Of a stretch of 64,000 nt of DNA, positions 35,061 to 45,113 are shown piece by piece; within the stretch, counting starts at the first letter, position 1; each line of letters starts with the position of its first letter. The notes beneath the pieces are model-generated. The model was given only the letters and a program-made list of their open reading frames with translations, searched no databases and was not told where the DNA came from. Made by a program: the position numbers and the translations under genes. Source of the stretch: Gymnothorax reevesii (Eukaryota > Chordata > Actinopteri > Anguilliformes > Muraenidae); assembly GCA_029721435.1 (NCBI GenBank), contig CM056574.1, forward strand, positions 69,793,501 through 69,857,500, in the 5' to 3' direction.

Positions 35061-36033
35061 TCATATGATCACTCACATCTATGATCAAACCATAATTGCA
35101 GAGAGGAATAAACATGCAGGTTTGGAATACTGGATGACATGTACATTGTAATACCACAGGAATGCAAACACTGCCTGGAAAACTGATTAAAATAAACACG
35201 GCGGAATGAATGTACAGTCTCTGGTTCCCTGGGGGCAGGAGTCTGTTGGCATTCATGGATGTGTAATGGGCTCTATATGTCTTTGAATGTCTCTCCTTGT
35301 GAACAATGACACTTCGGCTCCAGGTGCGTGCTTGTTTCCGGATCGGTCCTCTTTCATCTGTAGCTTATCAAGGGGAGAGAAGTGCAGCAGTACCATCCGT
35401 AACATAGCATTTGTAAGTTTCTCTAATACATTAAATAAGTGAGTTCAACGCATGGAAACAAAAAGGAAAATGGAGATCCCAGCCAAACAGAACAGAATAA
35501 GGGAAATCTTCGGGCCAACCTCGCCATGGGCCGTCGGACCCAAAGATTCCCTTAAACAAAAGAAACATACATTTCAAACAAACCGAAACCGAAAACTGAA
35601 CTACCAGCAATCTCCAAAAATAACAAACAACCATGCGTTGATTGACAACAAGCAGTCATTTCTTTGTTGGTGCACTGTAAATGACAGCAGAAGTGTTTTA
35701 AGAGCTGTTATAAGAGCAGATTCTAGATTCAAAAACAAAACAAAAATATTCAACTTTCCAAGTGAAATGCTTTGTTTCCGTTATTGCATCGAGGACATAT
35801 GCCTTCCAACAACTTGCACAGCCTAGGTGTATGCAACACAAACAACCTGCAGTCTAAGAAGTGCATTTTTCATGTGCCAGCAACAACAATAAAACATCAG
35901 CATACACTTTAAAAAAATGCTGAACATTTTGTTTACGGAAAACATACATCAACAAAACCAATCAAGCATCAACTTAATCAAAGTCCTCGTTTCAAAAATG
36001 AAGGTCAGCAGCATTATGTACGAGTGGTACAAT

Positions 36034-37641
36034 TCACATGGTTAATGTAGCTGGAAAGATTCGAGTCAACAGTCCCTCAATATGACTCATCTTTTCGATC
36101 AAGAATTTGGTTGCCTTTTCAAATTTAAATTCAGACTCCCATTTTTTCCTGCTCTTAGGGTGCCCACTGTCTAATGTACATGGTCGTCTGAAAAAGTAAG
36201 GGGGAGGTTTGCCTCTACCAAGTGACCAGCATTTGTCCACTGTGTGGCCTTCTTTCCGACACGTTTCGCAAAACCTCTCGCAGTTAACTTTGCAGTCTTT
36301 GACAAAGTGGCCAGGATTCCCACGATTACGGCAAGTGTTGTTACGTTTCACATTTGTTCGTTTGTGGCTCTTTAAGTTGCGGATTTTATACTCGGTGTCC
36401 AATTCAACCCTTCTAGCTGCTGATAACAACTGATCGAAGGTGACCGTTTCGTCCTGCCAATCGGGCTTGCTAAGTTTTGTAGCGGAACGGATTTCTGGTA
36501 AAAGCGCCTGCATAAAAGTGGACTTGAGGGGGCCGTTTGTACTGGAGGAGAGGGTATGCAGTCTCAACTCCTTAATCCCAGAATGCCTCAAGAAGGTTTC
36601 GGAAAAACGCTCGGCAAACACATCAACTGCCTCACCTGTTTTCTGAATACATGCAGCGACTTTTCCCCAATTGGTGGACGCGTTAGTTGCCTTCTGAATG
36701 AAATCTTCAATGGACTCCCACCCCTTATCAAGGTTTTGTCCATCACCTCCCAATGCGGTTCTAACTGCTGAATTGAGCTTATTGACCTCCGTGGGGGTCA
36801 TAACTGTGGCTAGCAACTGCACACCGTCACATGGGTGTAAACAATAAATCGTCTTTAGGCGATTGATTTGGGTCCAGGTGTCCATGCCTGCAACCCGCGG
36901 ATGTTTTAAGTCATGTGACCATTTATCAATATCTTCAGGTTTGATTGATTTATGACGATACTGTATTTCGCCATCGGCCCGTCTTTGCGTCAATGCTCTG
37001 AGTTGGGTTACCGCCGCCATGTCATGGTCAGATGTCTCGCTGTCAATACTACTAGTCCACTCATCATTACGAGCCAGGGAGGCAGGCTCCCTCTCCTCGT
37101 AAAGCAGTGGGGCGGAAGGAGGAACTGACATTGCGCTCACCACACTAACATGCGCTGGTAACTGCCCGTTGTGCAAGAATTTGATCTTATCCTTTAAAGC
37201 AGCTATTTTTGCGGTTTTTTTAGCCACCTTTGTTTTGACGCTTTTCAGTTCTATCACCAGATTCTTTACTTTTTCCCTCTCAATGTCAAGGAGGCGGTCG
37301 GCTTCGGCCTTAGCATGGATTTCGTTTCGTTTTCGCATATTACTCACAATGAGCAGAGCAATGGGAAGCTTGCGTGTATCATTCACGCGTTGGAATTTGC
37401 CAAAAACTTTCTTAATGTTTTCCAAACTCCAAACCTTATTCTCACTGACTTCAAAAGCGTATTTTTTTCTAAGATACTCGTCTACAATTTCTAACTTCAG
37501 ATGGGACTGAATGAAACCTTTCGTCTCTCTAATGATGACATCATTAGCAACTTCAGGTACAGCTCTACCGCCCTTTTCAAAAGTAGGGACCTGGGCTTTA
37601 TCGCATCTCCCCAACATGATTTCACTTGCGAAATTAGTCAA
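36034..37641 (-). CDS. Gag-like polyprotein, 535 codons, intact frame
   Basis: Structural Gag of the minus-strand LTR element. Order: N-terminal matrix-like region (1-100), coiled-coil rich in Lys/Glu (about 102-158), Pro/Ser linker (165-210), capsid-like region (about 230-425) including a major-homology-region-like block near 333-350 (Q..GEA...FAERFSETF), then two nucleocapsid motifs. The second is a normal CCHC knuckle (458-471, CETCRKEGHTVDKC). The first (437-450, CRNRGNPGHFVKDC) has Arg where the second Cys belongs. A basic tail follows. No pol frame follows within the element. About 1 kb of leader precedes it and 1 kb of non-coding sequence follows. An uninterrupted 1.6-kb frame suggests recent activity or selection. 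No identifiable matrix myristoylation signal (it begins MTNFAS). Confidence 0.85.
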   Translation of the reverse strand: MTNFASEIMLGRCDKAQVPTFEKGGRAVPEVANDVIIRETKGFIQSHLKLEIVDEYLRKKYAFEVSENKVWSLENIKKVFGKFQRVNDTRKLPIALLIVSNMRKRNEIHAKAEADRLLDIEREKVKNLVIELKSVKTKVAKKTAKIAALKDKIKFLHNGQLPAHVSVVSAMSVPPSAPLLYEEREPASLARNDEWTSSIDSETSDHDMAAVTQLRALTQRRADGEIQYRHKSIKPEDIDKWSHDLKHPRVAGMDTWTQINRLKTIYCLHPCDGVQLLATVMTPTEVNKLNSAVRTALGGDGQNLDKGWESIEDFIQKATNASTNWGKVAACIQKTGEAVDVFAERFSETFLRHSGIKELRLHTLSSSTNGPLKSTFMQALLPEIRSATKLSKPDWQDETVTFDQLLSAARRVELDTEYKIRNLKSHKRTNVKRNNTCRNRGNPGHFVKDCKVNCERFCETCRKEGHTVDKCWSLGRGKPPPYFFRRPCTLDSGHPKSRKKWESEFKFEKATKFLIEKMSHIEGLLTRIFPATLTM

Positions 37642-38621
37642 TCAACCAATACTGAGCCGTAAACTTATAAAATTATAGAAATTATGCTCTCATCACTTAC
37701 AAGGAGGACAACGCTAATAATCTTATGTATTCAAAGGAAGTAGAAAAAATAATGCGGTACCACAGTCCTGTTCCTATACCCTTCACCAATGGCACAATTT
37801 ATTTTAGCGCTCTGGATCTATTATGGATTGTAGTAGCCTATTTAGGTTTTGTGGGTAAACACAACAAAGACAAACACTTAAACGTTCACAGAAACCGAGC
37901 AGTACCACTGCTAAAACGGACCACAAACAGGTCCTCCACGCGTCACGGGTCAAGCAAGTAGCGCACCAGCGTTTCAATCCCTAACGCCGCCAAGTAATGC
38001 ACCAATGTTAAAACGTGAACACTGCCACAGACACCATGTTGCAGTCAAAAAGTCCTCTGAAAACTGTTGACCGCTCATTGGAGGATTCCTTTAATCTACT
38101 TCAATTAAAGAAACGTGCCTTGTTCGCCCATACACTTTGGATCTCTGACAAATAACGTCTTGTAGAATTAATATTCTAATGCTTGCCCCCAGCAAACACC
38201 CTTGCCTCCCGCAAGTAATATTAATTTCTCAGACTTCACAGAATTAATATTCTAATGCTTGCCCCCAGCAAACACCCTTGCCTCCCGCAAGTAATATTAA
38301 TTTCACAAATTTGCCTAACGCGCGATCAACACCCTTGCTTCCCGCAAGTATTAGCACAATGTTTAACAGACTCAATACACTTAACAAACAATACGCAAAC
38401 GAACACGCTGATCACCACAACATGAGGTTTTCCCTTGAAATACAACCCCGCCAGTCACGTTTCTATCCCTAGTTTTTTATCGAGCGAAGGTAATTAGCTC
38501 CAAGAAACTCAAAACTTCACCGGTACATGCAACTTCTGGTTGCTGGAGTGACAGTCCGCTGGAACAGTTCAAGTTTTTCCAGACGCCGGGAAAAAATCTT
38601 GGGCCTTGGTTATCTTCGTCG
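37642..38621 (-). other. Leader of the minus-strand element
   Basis: Non-coding stretch between the primer site and gag. It contains two tandem 76-bp units and a partial third at 38164-38358. A 78-codon plus-strand frame at 37725-37961 shows no motif. Confidence 0.6.
38164..38308. repeat. 76-bp tandem repeat, two copies
   Basis: Units start at 38164 and 38240, each with AGAATTAATATTCTAATGCT and CCCTTGCCTCCCGCAAGTAA. A partial third (ACACCCTTGCTTCCCGCAAG) follows near 38329. AGAATTAATATTCT is itself a palindrome. Located in the retroelement leader, where packaging or translation signals often lie. Confidence 0.93.
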
Positions 38622-38639
38622 ATCTCGGTGGAACCTCCA
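38622..38639 (-). other. Primer-binding site, tRNA-Gln type
   Basis: Minus strand TGGAGGTTCCACCGAGAT is exactly complementary to the 3' 18 nt of eukaryotic tRNA-Gln (ATCTCGGTGGAACCTCCA as read on the plus strand). It starts 2 nt from the LTR end at 38642, fixing the element's orientation. Confidence 0.93.
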
Positions 38640-38641
38640 AC

Positions 38642-39212
38642 TGAAGAATTCTTGTGTTTTGTTCGTGAAAACAAAATAGCCGCGACTTCGTGGTGCGTTT
38701 CAAGAGAAGAGACGGAGTCAGATTTGGTGTTGGAAAACCCAGTTTAAAGGGAAACAGAGTTTATTCGTCGTCTCGACCAGCGCACTGTCCAGTATAATGA
38801 TGATCGGACTACCGTCATTGGAATAAATGACAATGATCATTGTGAACAAAAGATATTGGTCCAGGAGTTTTGGTATGGTACAGAAACAATAATGTCTTAA
38901 ATACTCATTGAGTTAACCACAAAGGCCATGTCTCAGTGAATGCAACACATAGCCCATCAGGATGTTCCTACTTGGTACAGAAACAATAGTGTCTGATTAA
39001 CTCATTGAGTTAAACACAAAGGACATGTCTCATTGAATGCAACACATAGCCCATCAGGATGTTCCTACTTGACTACATCAACCCAGCAGTGGACTGAAAC
39101 TGCCTTGATTAAGTAGTTGGACAAGACAGAATAGCTGAATGTAAAGATTCTAGTTCACCACCGACAGGACGCAATATGTAACTATATGTGCTGTGAACAC
39201 TAAAATCTAACA
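38642..39212 (-). repeat. LTR (5' LTR of the minus-strand element)
   Basis: 571-bp partner of 34470-35046, with the same internal 92-bp duplication. It drives transcription of gag on the minus strand if functional. The few differences from the partner include TAGCCGCG versus TAGTCGCG and AAAGGCCATG versus AAAGGACATG. Confidence 0.95.
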
Positions 39213-40530
39213 CTGTTCAGCCAGCCAGATGGGTGTAATGATTGTAATGTGTCTGGAGACTTGTCTCTGTCCATATAGCGGTTGATTCAGGAGTTAACTA
39301 ATGATCCTGAAATTTGTGTACTAAAGAAGAGAGCCCTTCCTGATAAAGAAATGGACGCAGTTCCAGTTGGGTTTATCTCAAGGATGGTGTGTTGATGTGG
39401 AAGTGGCACCCTCCTGATATCCCTGCCAATACAGATTGGGCAGTGGTCAAGCAAATTGTTGTTCCGAAAGCCTGCTGGAATGAGATCTAAACAATGGCAC
39501 ATAGTTTACCTTTAGGAGGTCATCTTGGTGTTAACAAGACTGTTAACAAGATCATGAAACACTTCTGGCCTGGACTTCAGAAAGATGTTTGCAACTTTTG
39601 CAAAACCTGTCACACTTGTCAGGTAGTTGGAAAACACCAGTTAGAACCACCTGTAGCTCCATTGCAGCCTATCCCAGCATTTGAGGAGCCCTTCTCTAAG
39701 GTCATTGATGATTGTGTTGGTCCATAACCCAAAACTAGATCTGGAAATCAGTACTTGTTGACAATCATGTGTGCGTCTACCAGATTCCCTGAAGCCATAC
39801 CTCTATGCAACCTCAAGGCAACTGCAATCTCGAAGGTTTCACATAGTTTAGCCTTCCCAGGGAAATTCAGTCAGACTAAGGTTGCAATTTCACTTCCAGA
39901 TTTTTTCAGCTGGTTGTGTATGAACTAGGTGCAAGGCAGATTCTTTCCAGTGCCTATCATCCAGAGAGTCAGGGTGCCTTAGATCGGTTTCATTACACTC
40001 TCAAGACAATGATGAGGACTTATTGTTATGACCATGAGAAAGACTGGGATGAAGGGGTTCATTTGCTGTTGTTTGCAGCGAGAGAAGCAGTGCAAGAGTG
40101 TACTGGATTTAGTCCGTTTGAGCTAGTGTTAGGCCATGAAGTGAGAGGACCTTTGCTATTGTTGAGTGAACAATGGCAAGAGAAAGAGCCGCATATCAGT
40201 CTGTTAGACTATGTAAGCAAGTTCAAGGAAAGACCGTGTGCAGCGTGTGACCTAGCCAAAGAGAATTTGAAATCAAGTCAGGGAAAAATGAAAACTTGGG
40301 ATGATCACAAGGCTAGAAGCCGTTAGTTTAAACCAGGACACAAGGTCCTTGTGTTGTTTCCCTTGCAGTCCAATCCATTGCAGGTTAGATTTCACGGTCC
40401 TTATGAAATTCTAGCAAAACTCAATCATCTCAAATACATTGTGAAAACTCCAGATAGGAGAAAGCCAAAACAGTTGTGTCACATTAACATGCTGAACCCT
40501 TATCATGATAGAAATGAAAGGGTCACAGCT
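39213..40530 (+). pseudogene. Gmr1-like integrase
   Basis: Order: HHCC-type zinc region ending FCKTCHTCQVVGK (39590-39633); core first Asp in VIDDCVGP (39705-39726), followed by a stop TAA where Leu is expected; TRFPEAIPL; second Asp in QSD followed by a TAA (39871-39880); then SSAYHPESQGALDRFHYTLK (39948-40008), where the catalytic Glu position (normally ALER) is Asp. A GPY/F-like C-terminal module follows (VRFHGPYEIL, 40386-40415) with KQLCHINMLNPYHDR. Frames shift between 39727 and 39916. It is followed by RT, so the pol order is integrase before RT. Dead by several independent lesions. Confidence 0.85.
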
Positions 40531-40639
40531 GTCACTTCAGATCCTCCTATGGCCGAGACTTGTGAAGATGAGGGGGAGTTTCAAGATGATGAACCTAGAA
40601 TTAAAGCTGAAGTTCTTTCATGTAAATTGTCCAATTCTG

Positions 40640-41404
40640 ACGTGTCGCAAAATCTTGATGTAAAACTCCAGCACTTAGGACCCTCACAGAATCATCAGTT
40701 TGAGAGGTTGATGAAGAAATATAAAGGTCTATTTCCTGATTTTCCAAAGAGAGTTTCTATAGCCTCTCATGATGTAGATGTTGGTGATACCAAACCAATA
40801 AAACAGCATCTGTACCGGAGGAATCCTGAAAAGAGAAAGATTGCTGAGAAAGAGGTTGAGTACATGTTTGAACATGATATTATCAGACCCTCTAACTCAG
40901 ATTGGAGGTCACCCTGTGTGCTAGTTCCAAAACCAATTGGAAGTACTAGATTCTGTACAGATTATCGCAAAGTCAATGCTGTAACTGGAACTGATGTGTC
41001 TCCAATACCTAGGATTGATGATTGTATCGATAGAGTAGGGCAAACAAAGTTTCTGACCAAGATTGAATTGTGAAGGGTTGTTGGTGTGTGCCTTTAACTG
41101 AGAGGGCCAAGAGCATCTCTGCTTTTGCCACACCATCTGGGTTATACCAGTATGAAGTCCTACCCTTTGGCATGAAAAATGCCCCAGCCACGTTCCAAAG
41201 GATGATACTGTCTACAGTCGCCGGATTGCTACACACGGGTGCGTACATCGACGACCTGATCACATGGAGTGACTCCTGGGAAGAACATCTGAAAAATGTA
41301 GAGACGTTATTCCAGTGCTTGACCCAGGCTATCCTGACTGTTAACCTGAATAAGAGTGACGTTGATTGTACTAATGTCACGTATCTTGGCTACGTCATAG
41401 GCCA
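40640..41404 (+). pseudogene. Gmr1-like reverse transcriptase, truncated
   Basis: RT fingers and palm: FPDFPKRVSIASHDVDVGDT, KEVEYMFEHDIIRPSNSDWR, SPCVLVPKPIGSTRFCTDYR, then KIEL followed by a stop (41071) and a frameshift; the next frame gives VPLTERAKSISAFATPSGLY, VLPFGMKNAPATFQRM and the catalytic YIDD (GAYIDDLITWS, about 41243-41275). It ends at YLGYVIGQG and joins directly to LTR-like DNA at 41405, so RT connection and RNase H domains are deleted. Confidence 0.88.
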
Positions 41405-41560
41405 GGGCCATCTCTGTAACTATCTCATTTTTTTATACTATCAATTTTGGTCAGTGTTTTATTTTATTAAATCTGTTCAAGTTTTAAAATTGTTTGTCAT
41501 CCCTTGCTGGTCGATTTGACATAACAAATTGGGGGCCATAACAAATAGTGCTTGGTGCAC
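41405..41560 (+). repeat. LTR-like fragment of the Gmr1-like element
   Basis: Matches 28142-28280. It also shares CAAATTGGGGGCC and about a dozen further bases past that point with the left copy. A true right LTR should lose similarity at the LTR end; the extra shared bases mean either that the LTR end lies further right than assumed or that this piece came from the 5' side of another copy. Confidence 0.7.
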
Positions 41561-42140
41561 ACTGGGTGTGCTTGGGAGACTTATTATTCTCAATCTCTCC
41601 ACATGGTAAAATGTCGCCCCCTGGTGATACGTGTGATTGTTTGTTGACAGTCTGGATGTTCTCTCTGTCTGCCTTGCTGAAAAAAACTAGCTCTGACCCG
41701 AGGAAATTCCATGCTGGTGTATGTTGTTCCTTCTGCAGCAAAAACCAGCACAGTTGGCTAATGTTGGTCTTGCTGATGACCAGCATATGTTATGTTTCGG
41801 ACACAGCTGGTTTATGCAGGCCGACTGGCCCATGCTGTTTCACCAGCTAAACCAGCATGAACCAGCGCTAACAGGCATGGAATTCTTGTGGTCAGCGGTG
41901 GTATTTTCAGCAGGGTGTGTCAAAGAAAGAAAATCCAGAGGTTGGAAAGTAAAAATCCTGCCACTTTAGTTTTCCGCAGGGGCATGTACAGGGTCTGGCC
42001 ACTGGGCTATATCCCTAGGTCTTTTTTGCTGCCAAAATATTTAACCCTTAGAGTGCTAAATGCAACTATTGTTGCTCATTGATGTAAGACATCAAAATCA
42101 AAGCTGTTGAGAAACAATCAGATGATAGCACAGCACAGAA

Positions 42141-42178
<38 letters not shown>
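41561..42178. other. No gene; CCAGC-rich repeat and AT microsatellite
   Basis: The stretch 41745-41880 is rich in CCAGCA/GCTGGT words on both strands, a dispersed fish repeat style. AT dinucleotides fill about 42142-42174. No coding evidence. Confidence 0.5.
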
Positions 42179-42179
<1 letters not shown>

Positions 42180-42388
42180 CAGTATCTCACAAAAGTGAGT
42201 ACACCCCTCACATTTCGACAATTAATTGATTATATATTTTCAAGGGACGTTACAAAAATGAAACCTGAGTATATTCTAGATCAGTTGTTGCAAAATAAGT
42301 GTAGCAGTGTAGATTTACTGCACTGTCCAAATAACTTCTCGAGAATAAATTCAGGTTTCATTTCTGTATATATATATATATATATACC
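42179..42388. mobile_element. Tc1-type TIR fragment and adjoining hairpin
   Basis: CAGTATCTCACAAAAGTGAG then TACACCCCTCACATTT (42180-42216) is a Tc1-family TIR, here without transposase or partner end. Next, ATGAAACCTGAGTATATTCT (42259-42278) pairs with AGAATAAATTCAGGTTTCAT (42342-42361), a hairpin of about 100 bp bounded by AT repeats. Possibly a deletion derivative. Confidence 0.6.
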
Positions 42389-42505
42389 CCCATGTGTTTC
42401 AATTGTCTGTAAATGCCCCAGGTATTCCCCCACCCCTGAATTAACCCTGGCATCTTGATTCTGGCTGAAGACCTGAGCTAATTTGCAAATCTGTATGGTA
42501 GGAAC

Positions 42506-43084
42506 CAGCGGCGGCTCGTGAACTGGCAATAGGGGAAGCTCAAACAAACCCTTAAGATTAATGACTAGTCATGACCTGTTTTCAATCATTCATTTAAACT
42601 ACCATAACAGAAACTCCGAAAACTCTCTACATTATCAGATGTGGCCAGTTTTCATTTATACTGATTACGACTCCAGACTTCTCACGCTTTTATTTACTCA
42701 GGGGTTGGGGTTGGAAGCAATGCATTTGTTTCATGATCGTTTAAATGAAATTAGATAATTTGAAACGTCTTTTAGCAATTCCATTGCTTCAAACTCCTCC
42801 ATGCACAAGTACTTAAATTCAACGCGAAAATTCAACATACGCGTTGATAGAATAATTGCTGTCTACAGCAGAGAAACGTAAAAATGCCACTTAAACTCAT
42901 GCGGATTGCGTGAGAGTTGACAGGTATGCGTTATTAATGAAAGCTGGCCGCATCAGATAATGTTGAGTTTTCAGAGTTTCTGTGCTTGTAATTTAAATTA
43001 ATAATTGAAAACAGGTCAAGAACAATCATTAACTTTCAGGGATTGTTTGAGCTTCCCCTGTTGCCAATTCACGAGCCGCCACTG
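42506..43084. mobile_element. hAT-like fold-back element, 579 bp
   Basis: The left end CAGCGGCGGCTCGTGAACTG pairs with the right end CAATTCACGAGCCGCCACTG, and inverted similarity continues almost to the centre (for example ACATTATCAGATGTGGCCAG against CTGGCCGCATCAGATAATGT), giving arms of roughly 250 bp. Flanks GTAGGAAC (42498-42505) and GTCGGAAC (43085-43092) form an 8-bp target duplication with one mismatch. No transposase. Confidence 0.88.
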
Positions 43085-43159
43085 GTCGGAACAAGATACT
43101 AGAGAGGGCATTTACTTTCTGCATCTGGATTTTCCTCCACTCGCAGGATAAATTCTTCT

Positions 43160-43310
43160 GTCCAAAAAACATGCAGGTCACCTGGAGTTTCTTGATTGTC
43201 TGTAGGTATGAGTGTGTGGGTGAATGGTGTGTGAATGTGAGTGCCCTGTTTTCCTGCCTCAAGGACAGGCTGCCAATGCAAGGATAGGCACCAGCCCACC
43301 CTTCCCTCAG
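43160..43310 (-). repeat. Dispersed teleost repeat fragment
   Basis: Contains GTGTGTGAATGTGAGTGCCC, then GGACAGGCTGCCAATGCAAG and GATAGGCACCAGCCCACCCT, the order found in a very common fish repeat of unknown function. No boundaries visible. Confidence 0.5.
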
Positions 43311-43619
43311 TGAAGTAAGTTGGACCAGGGGCACTTATTACATACTACTTTTTGCAGTTTTGGCAAGTGATGTGATAAAAGATTCACTAAGCTGTCATAT
43401 GTTAGTAGACTGAGGGAGCATGAAGGCAAATTAAATAAACTGTTACTGTGTGGAATAGATTGCTAGGTCTGGTATAACCAACAGAAGCCCAGGGTTTTTT
43501 TTTAAGTTTGATACATTGGTACCTGTTGATACTATCCAATTTGCTGGTATACAGTGTACCACATGCACTTTGTGGTAGGAGAAGTAATAAGCATTGTTTT
43601 GCTGATTGGCCTATTTTCA

Positions 43620-45113
43620 TCGTGTAACCGAGTCAGTGTCAAACGGCCTATCCCGGTGTACATGACGACAACAACATGTTAACGCAACTTCCCATTTTCC
43701 CACCCCTTCTGACTCGCTTGCCAATTAGGTAGAATTCTATAAAAGTGACACGTATCTAATACTCACCATGTTTCCGGTTTTACGTTCATTCCGTGCTATT
43801 GTGGACGATCTGGTTTGCAGTGGGGTGCCGGTGAAAGGTAGGTGTAGCTACAGTGTCGCTCCTCTTTCTTTAGCTTGATCTTGGGATATAATAAATCATT
43901 TCTTGTATGTTCCACTTTCAGTTTGAGTTGTTGGTGCCCAGTGCCATTTTGTGGATCCTATCAGACTCGCGTAGCGGTAGGTAAGGTGCGCCGGTTTGGG
44001 TTTAAGACTAATAAGGCAGTGGTAAACCAGTCTGTTTATTTGCAGGTATTGGTAAGCCAAATAATTCTAGGCTCCTGGCTGAGGTAGCGTACGGTAATTT
44101 CTTCAGTCCTGCAAGCGGATCAACTCCAAGGCACGTCTTGAGGTGATGGGTTGGAGGGTTATGCTGAGTATAGAGTGTTAATTAAATATTTAGCGAATGT
44201 CATTCAGTGACGTATGGGTTTCCTGTTCCAGGTTTTGGGTGCGCTGCTGTTCTGCCTCTTAATATAGTATCGAGCTTGCGCTCAAAAGAAATGTAACGCG
44301 CAATCTGGTAAAGAGACTATATTCGCAGGGAGTCGTGTAGGCTGCGATTCTCCCGTGATTGTAGGTGTCCTGAGTGATCAAGCTGAGCTATACTGCCAGC
44401 AGTTAGCCAACGGATGGTTCAACTGGCTTTGAGTTTTACGAATTGTTCTTTGATCTGTGTTTTATGAGAGTAATTTTACCATGTCTTCTATAATAGCTTG
44501 CGGTGCGCCAGTGCCGCTCAGGTAAGGGGGGTTAGCTGGGGTTTGTGTGTCACTGTTTGATCCTGTTAATGCTAAATCGCACTGAATCACTTCTACTCAC
44601 GAATTTGCTGTGCTTTCTAGATGAGGCGGCACGCGTGGTGGTAAGTTGAAATCACTTCCGGGAGCAAATGTTAGCATACCCCCCACTGAGTTAGTTCTTG
44701 GCTACCTATTATCGCCACCCCGTGGTGAATTGGGTTAAGTTAAGTCAATGGTCTGAAAGTCTTAGTGTGGGGAAAAGGTAAATCGTTGCAGTGTTTAACT
44801 AACTTAGTGTTTTAAATGAGTTTTCTGGACGTCTTGGTATTTTCCAAGTAAATAAATTAAGTGCTTAACTGATGTCAGTCTAATTGCTCTATTCTGGTTG
44901 CTTTCACCTTGACACAGGTACTTCTATCCGGATTGGTTGTTTTTAATAATAAAAATAATAACTTTGTTTCTCTGAACTGCGTCTCTGTCTCTATTCAATA
45001 AAAGAACCTGGGGAATATTTTCTACTGAGTGTTTGTACTGATTATTTCCTTGGGTGAAATTCCCAAGGTGGCGTAATCTTGGCTTATCGAAATTCTACCC
45101 CCGCTCTGCCACA
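43620..45113 (+). repeat. Possible LTR or spliced leader-like region, about 1.5 kb
   Basis: The right part looks like an LTR end: AATAAA (44997-45002) after CTGCGTCTCTGTCTCTATTC, then a GCTCTGCCACA terminus at 45113. I cannot fix the left end or a target duplication. Inside, GGTAGGTG, GGTAAGGTGC, GGTAAGGGGG and GGTAAGTTG donor-like words recur at about 43839, 43979, 44520 and 44641, each after a GC-rich patch. Could instead be non-coding exons. Low confidence. Confidence 0.33.

Larger units (their letters stand above)
34470..39212 (-). mobile_element. Gag-only LTR retroelement (ERV-like), minus strand
   Basis: Two LTRs (34470-35046, 577 bp; 38642-39212, 571 bp) begin TG and end CA in both readings and flank a 3.6-kb interior. 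A 4-bp target duplication CTGT borders it (34466-34469, 39213-39216). On the minus strand, a primer site complementary to tRNA-Gln lies 2 nt inside the LTR, and a polypurine tract abuts the other LTR. The interior carries only a gag-like frame; no protease, RT or integrase. It is therefore non-autonomous and would need a partner. LTRs differ at few sites, so insertion is fairly recent. The 4-bp duplication and MHR-bearing Gag favour a gammaretrovirus-like ERV over Ty3/gypsy, but this is not settled. Confidence 0.88.
27866..41560 (+). mobile_element. Gmr1-like Ty3/gypsy retrotransposon, old, opened by three insertions
   Basis: Outer element of a nest. Collinear plus-strand parts are: left LTR-like sequence (to about 28260), gag (30819-30975 and 32775-33771), protease region (33905-34469), integrase (39213-40530), reverse transcriptase (40640-41404) and an LTR-like fragment (41405-41560). 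Integrase precedes RT, the unusual order known for Gmr1-like elements of deuterostomes. Insertions at 28454-30773, about 30976-32774 and 34470-39212 separate the parts. RNase H and most of the right LTR are deleted. The left boundary is a guess at TGTTAAGCC. Confidence 0.82.
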
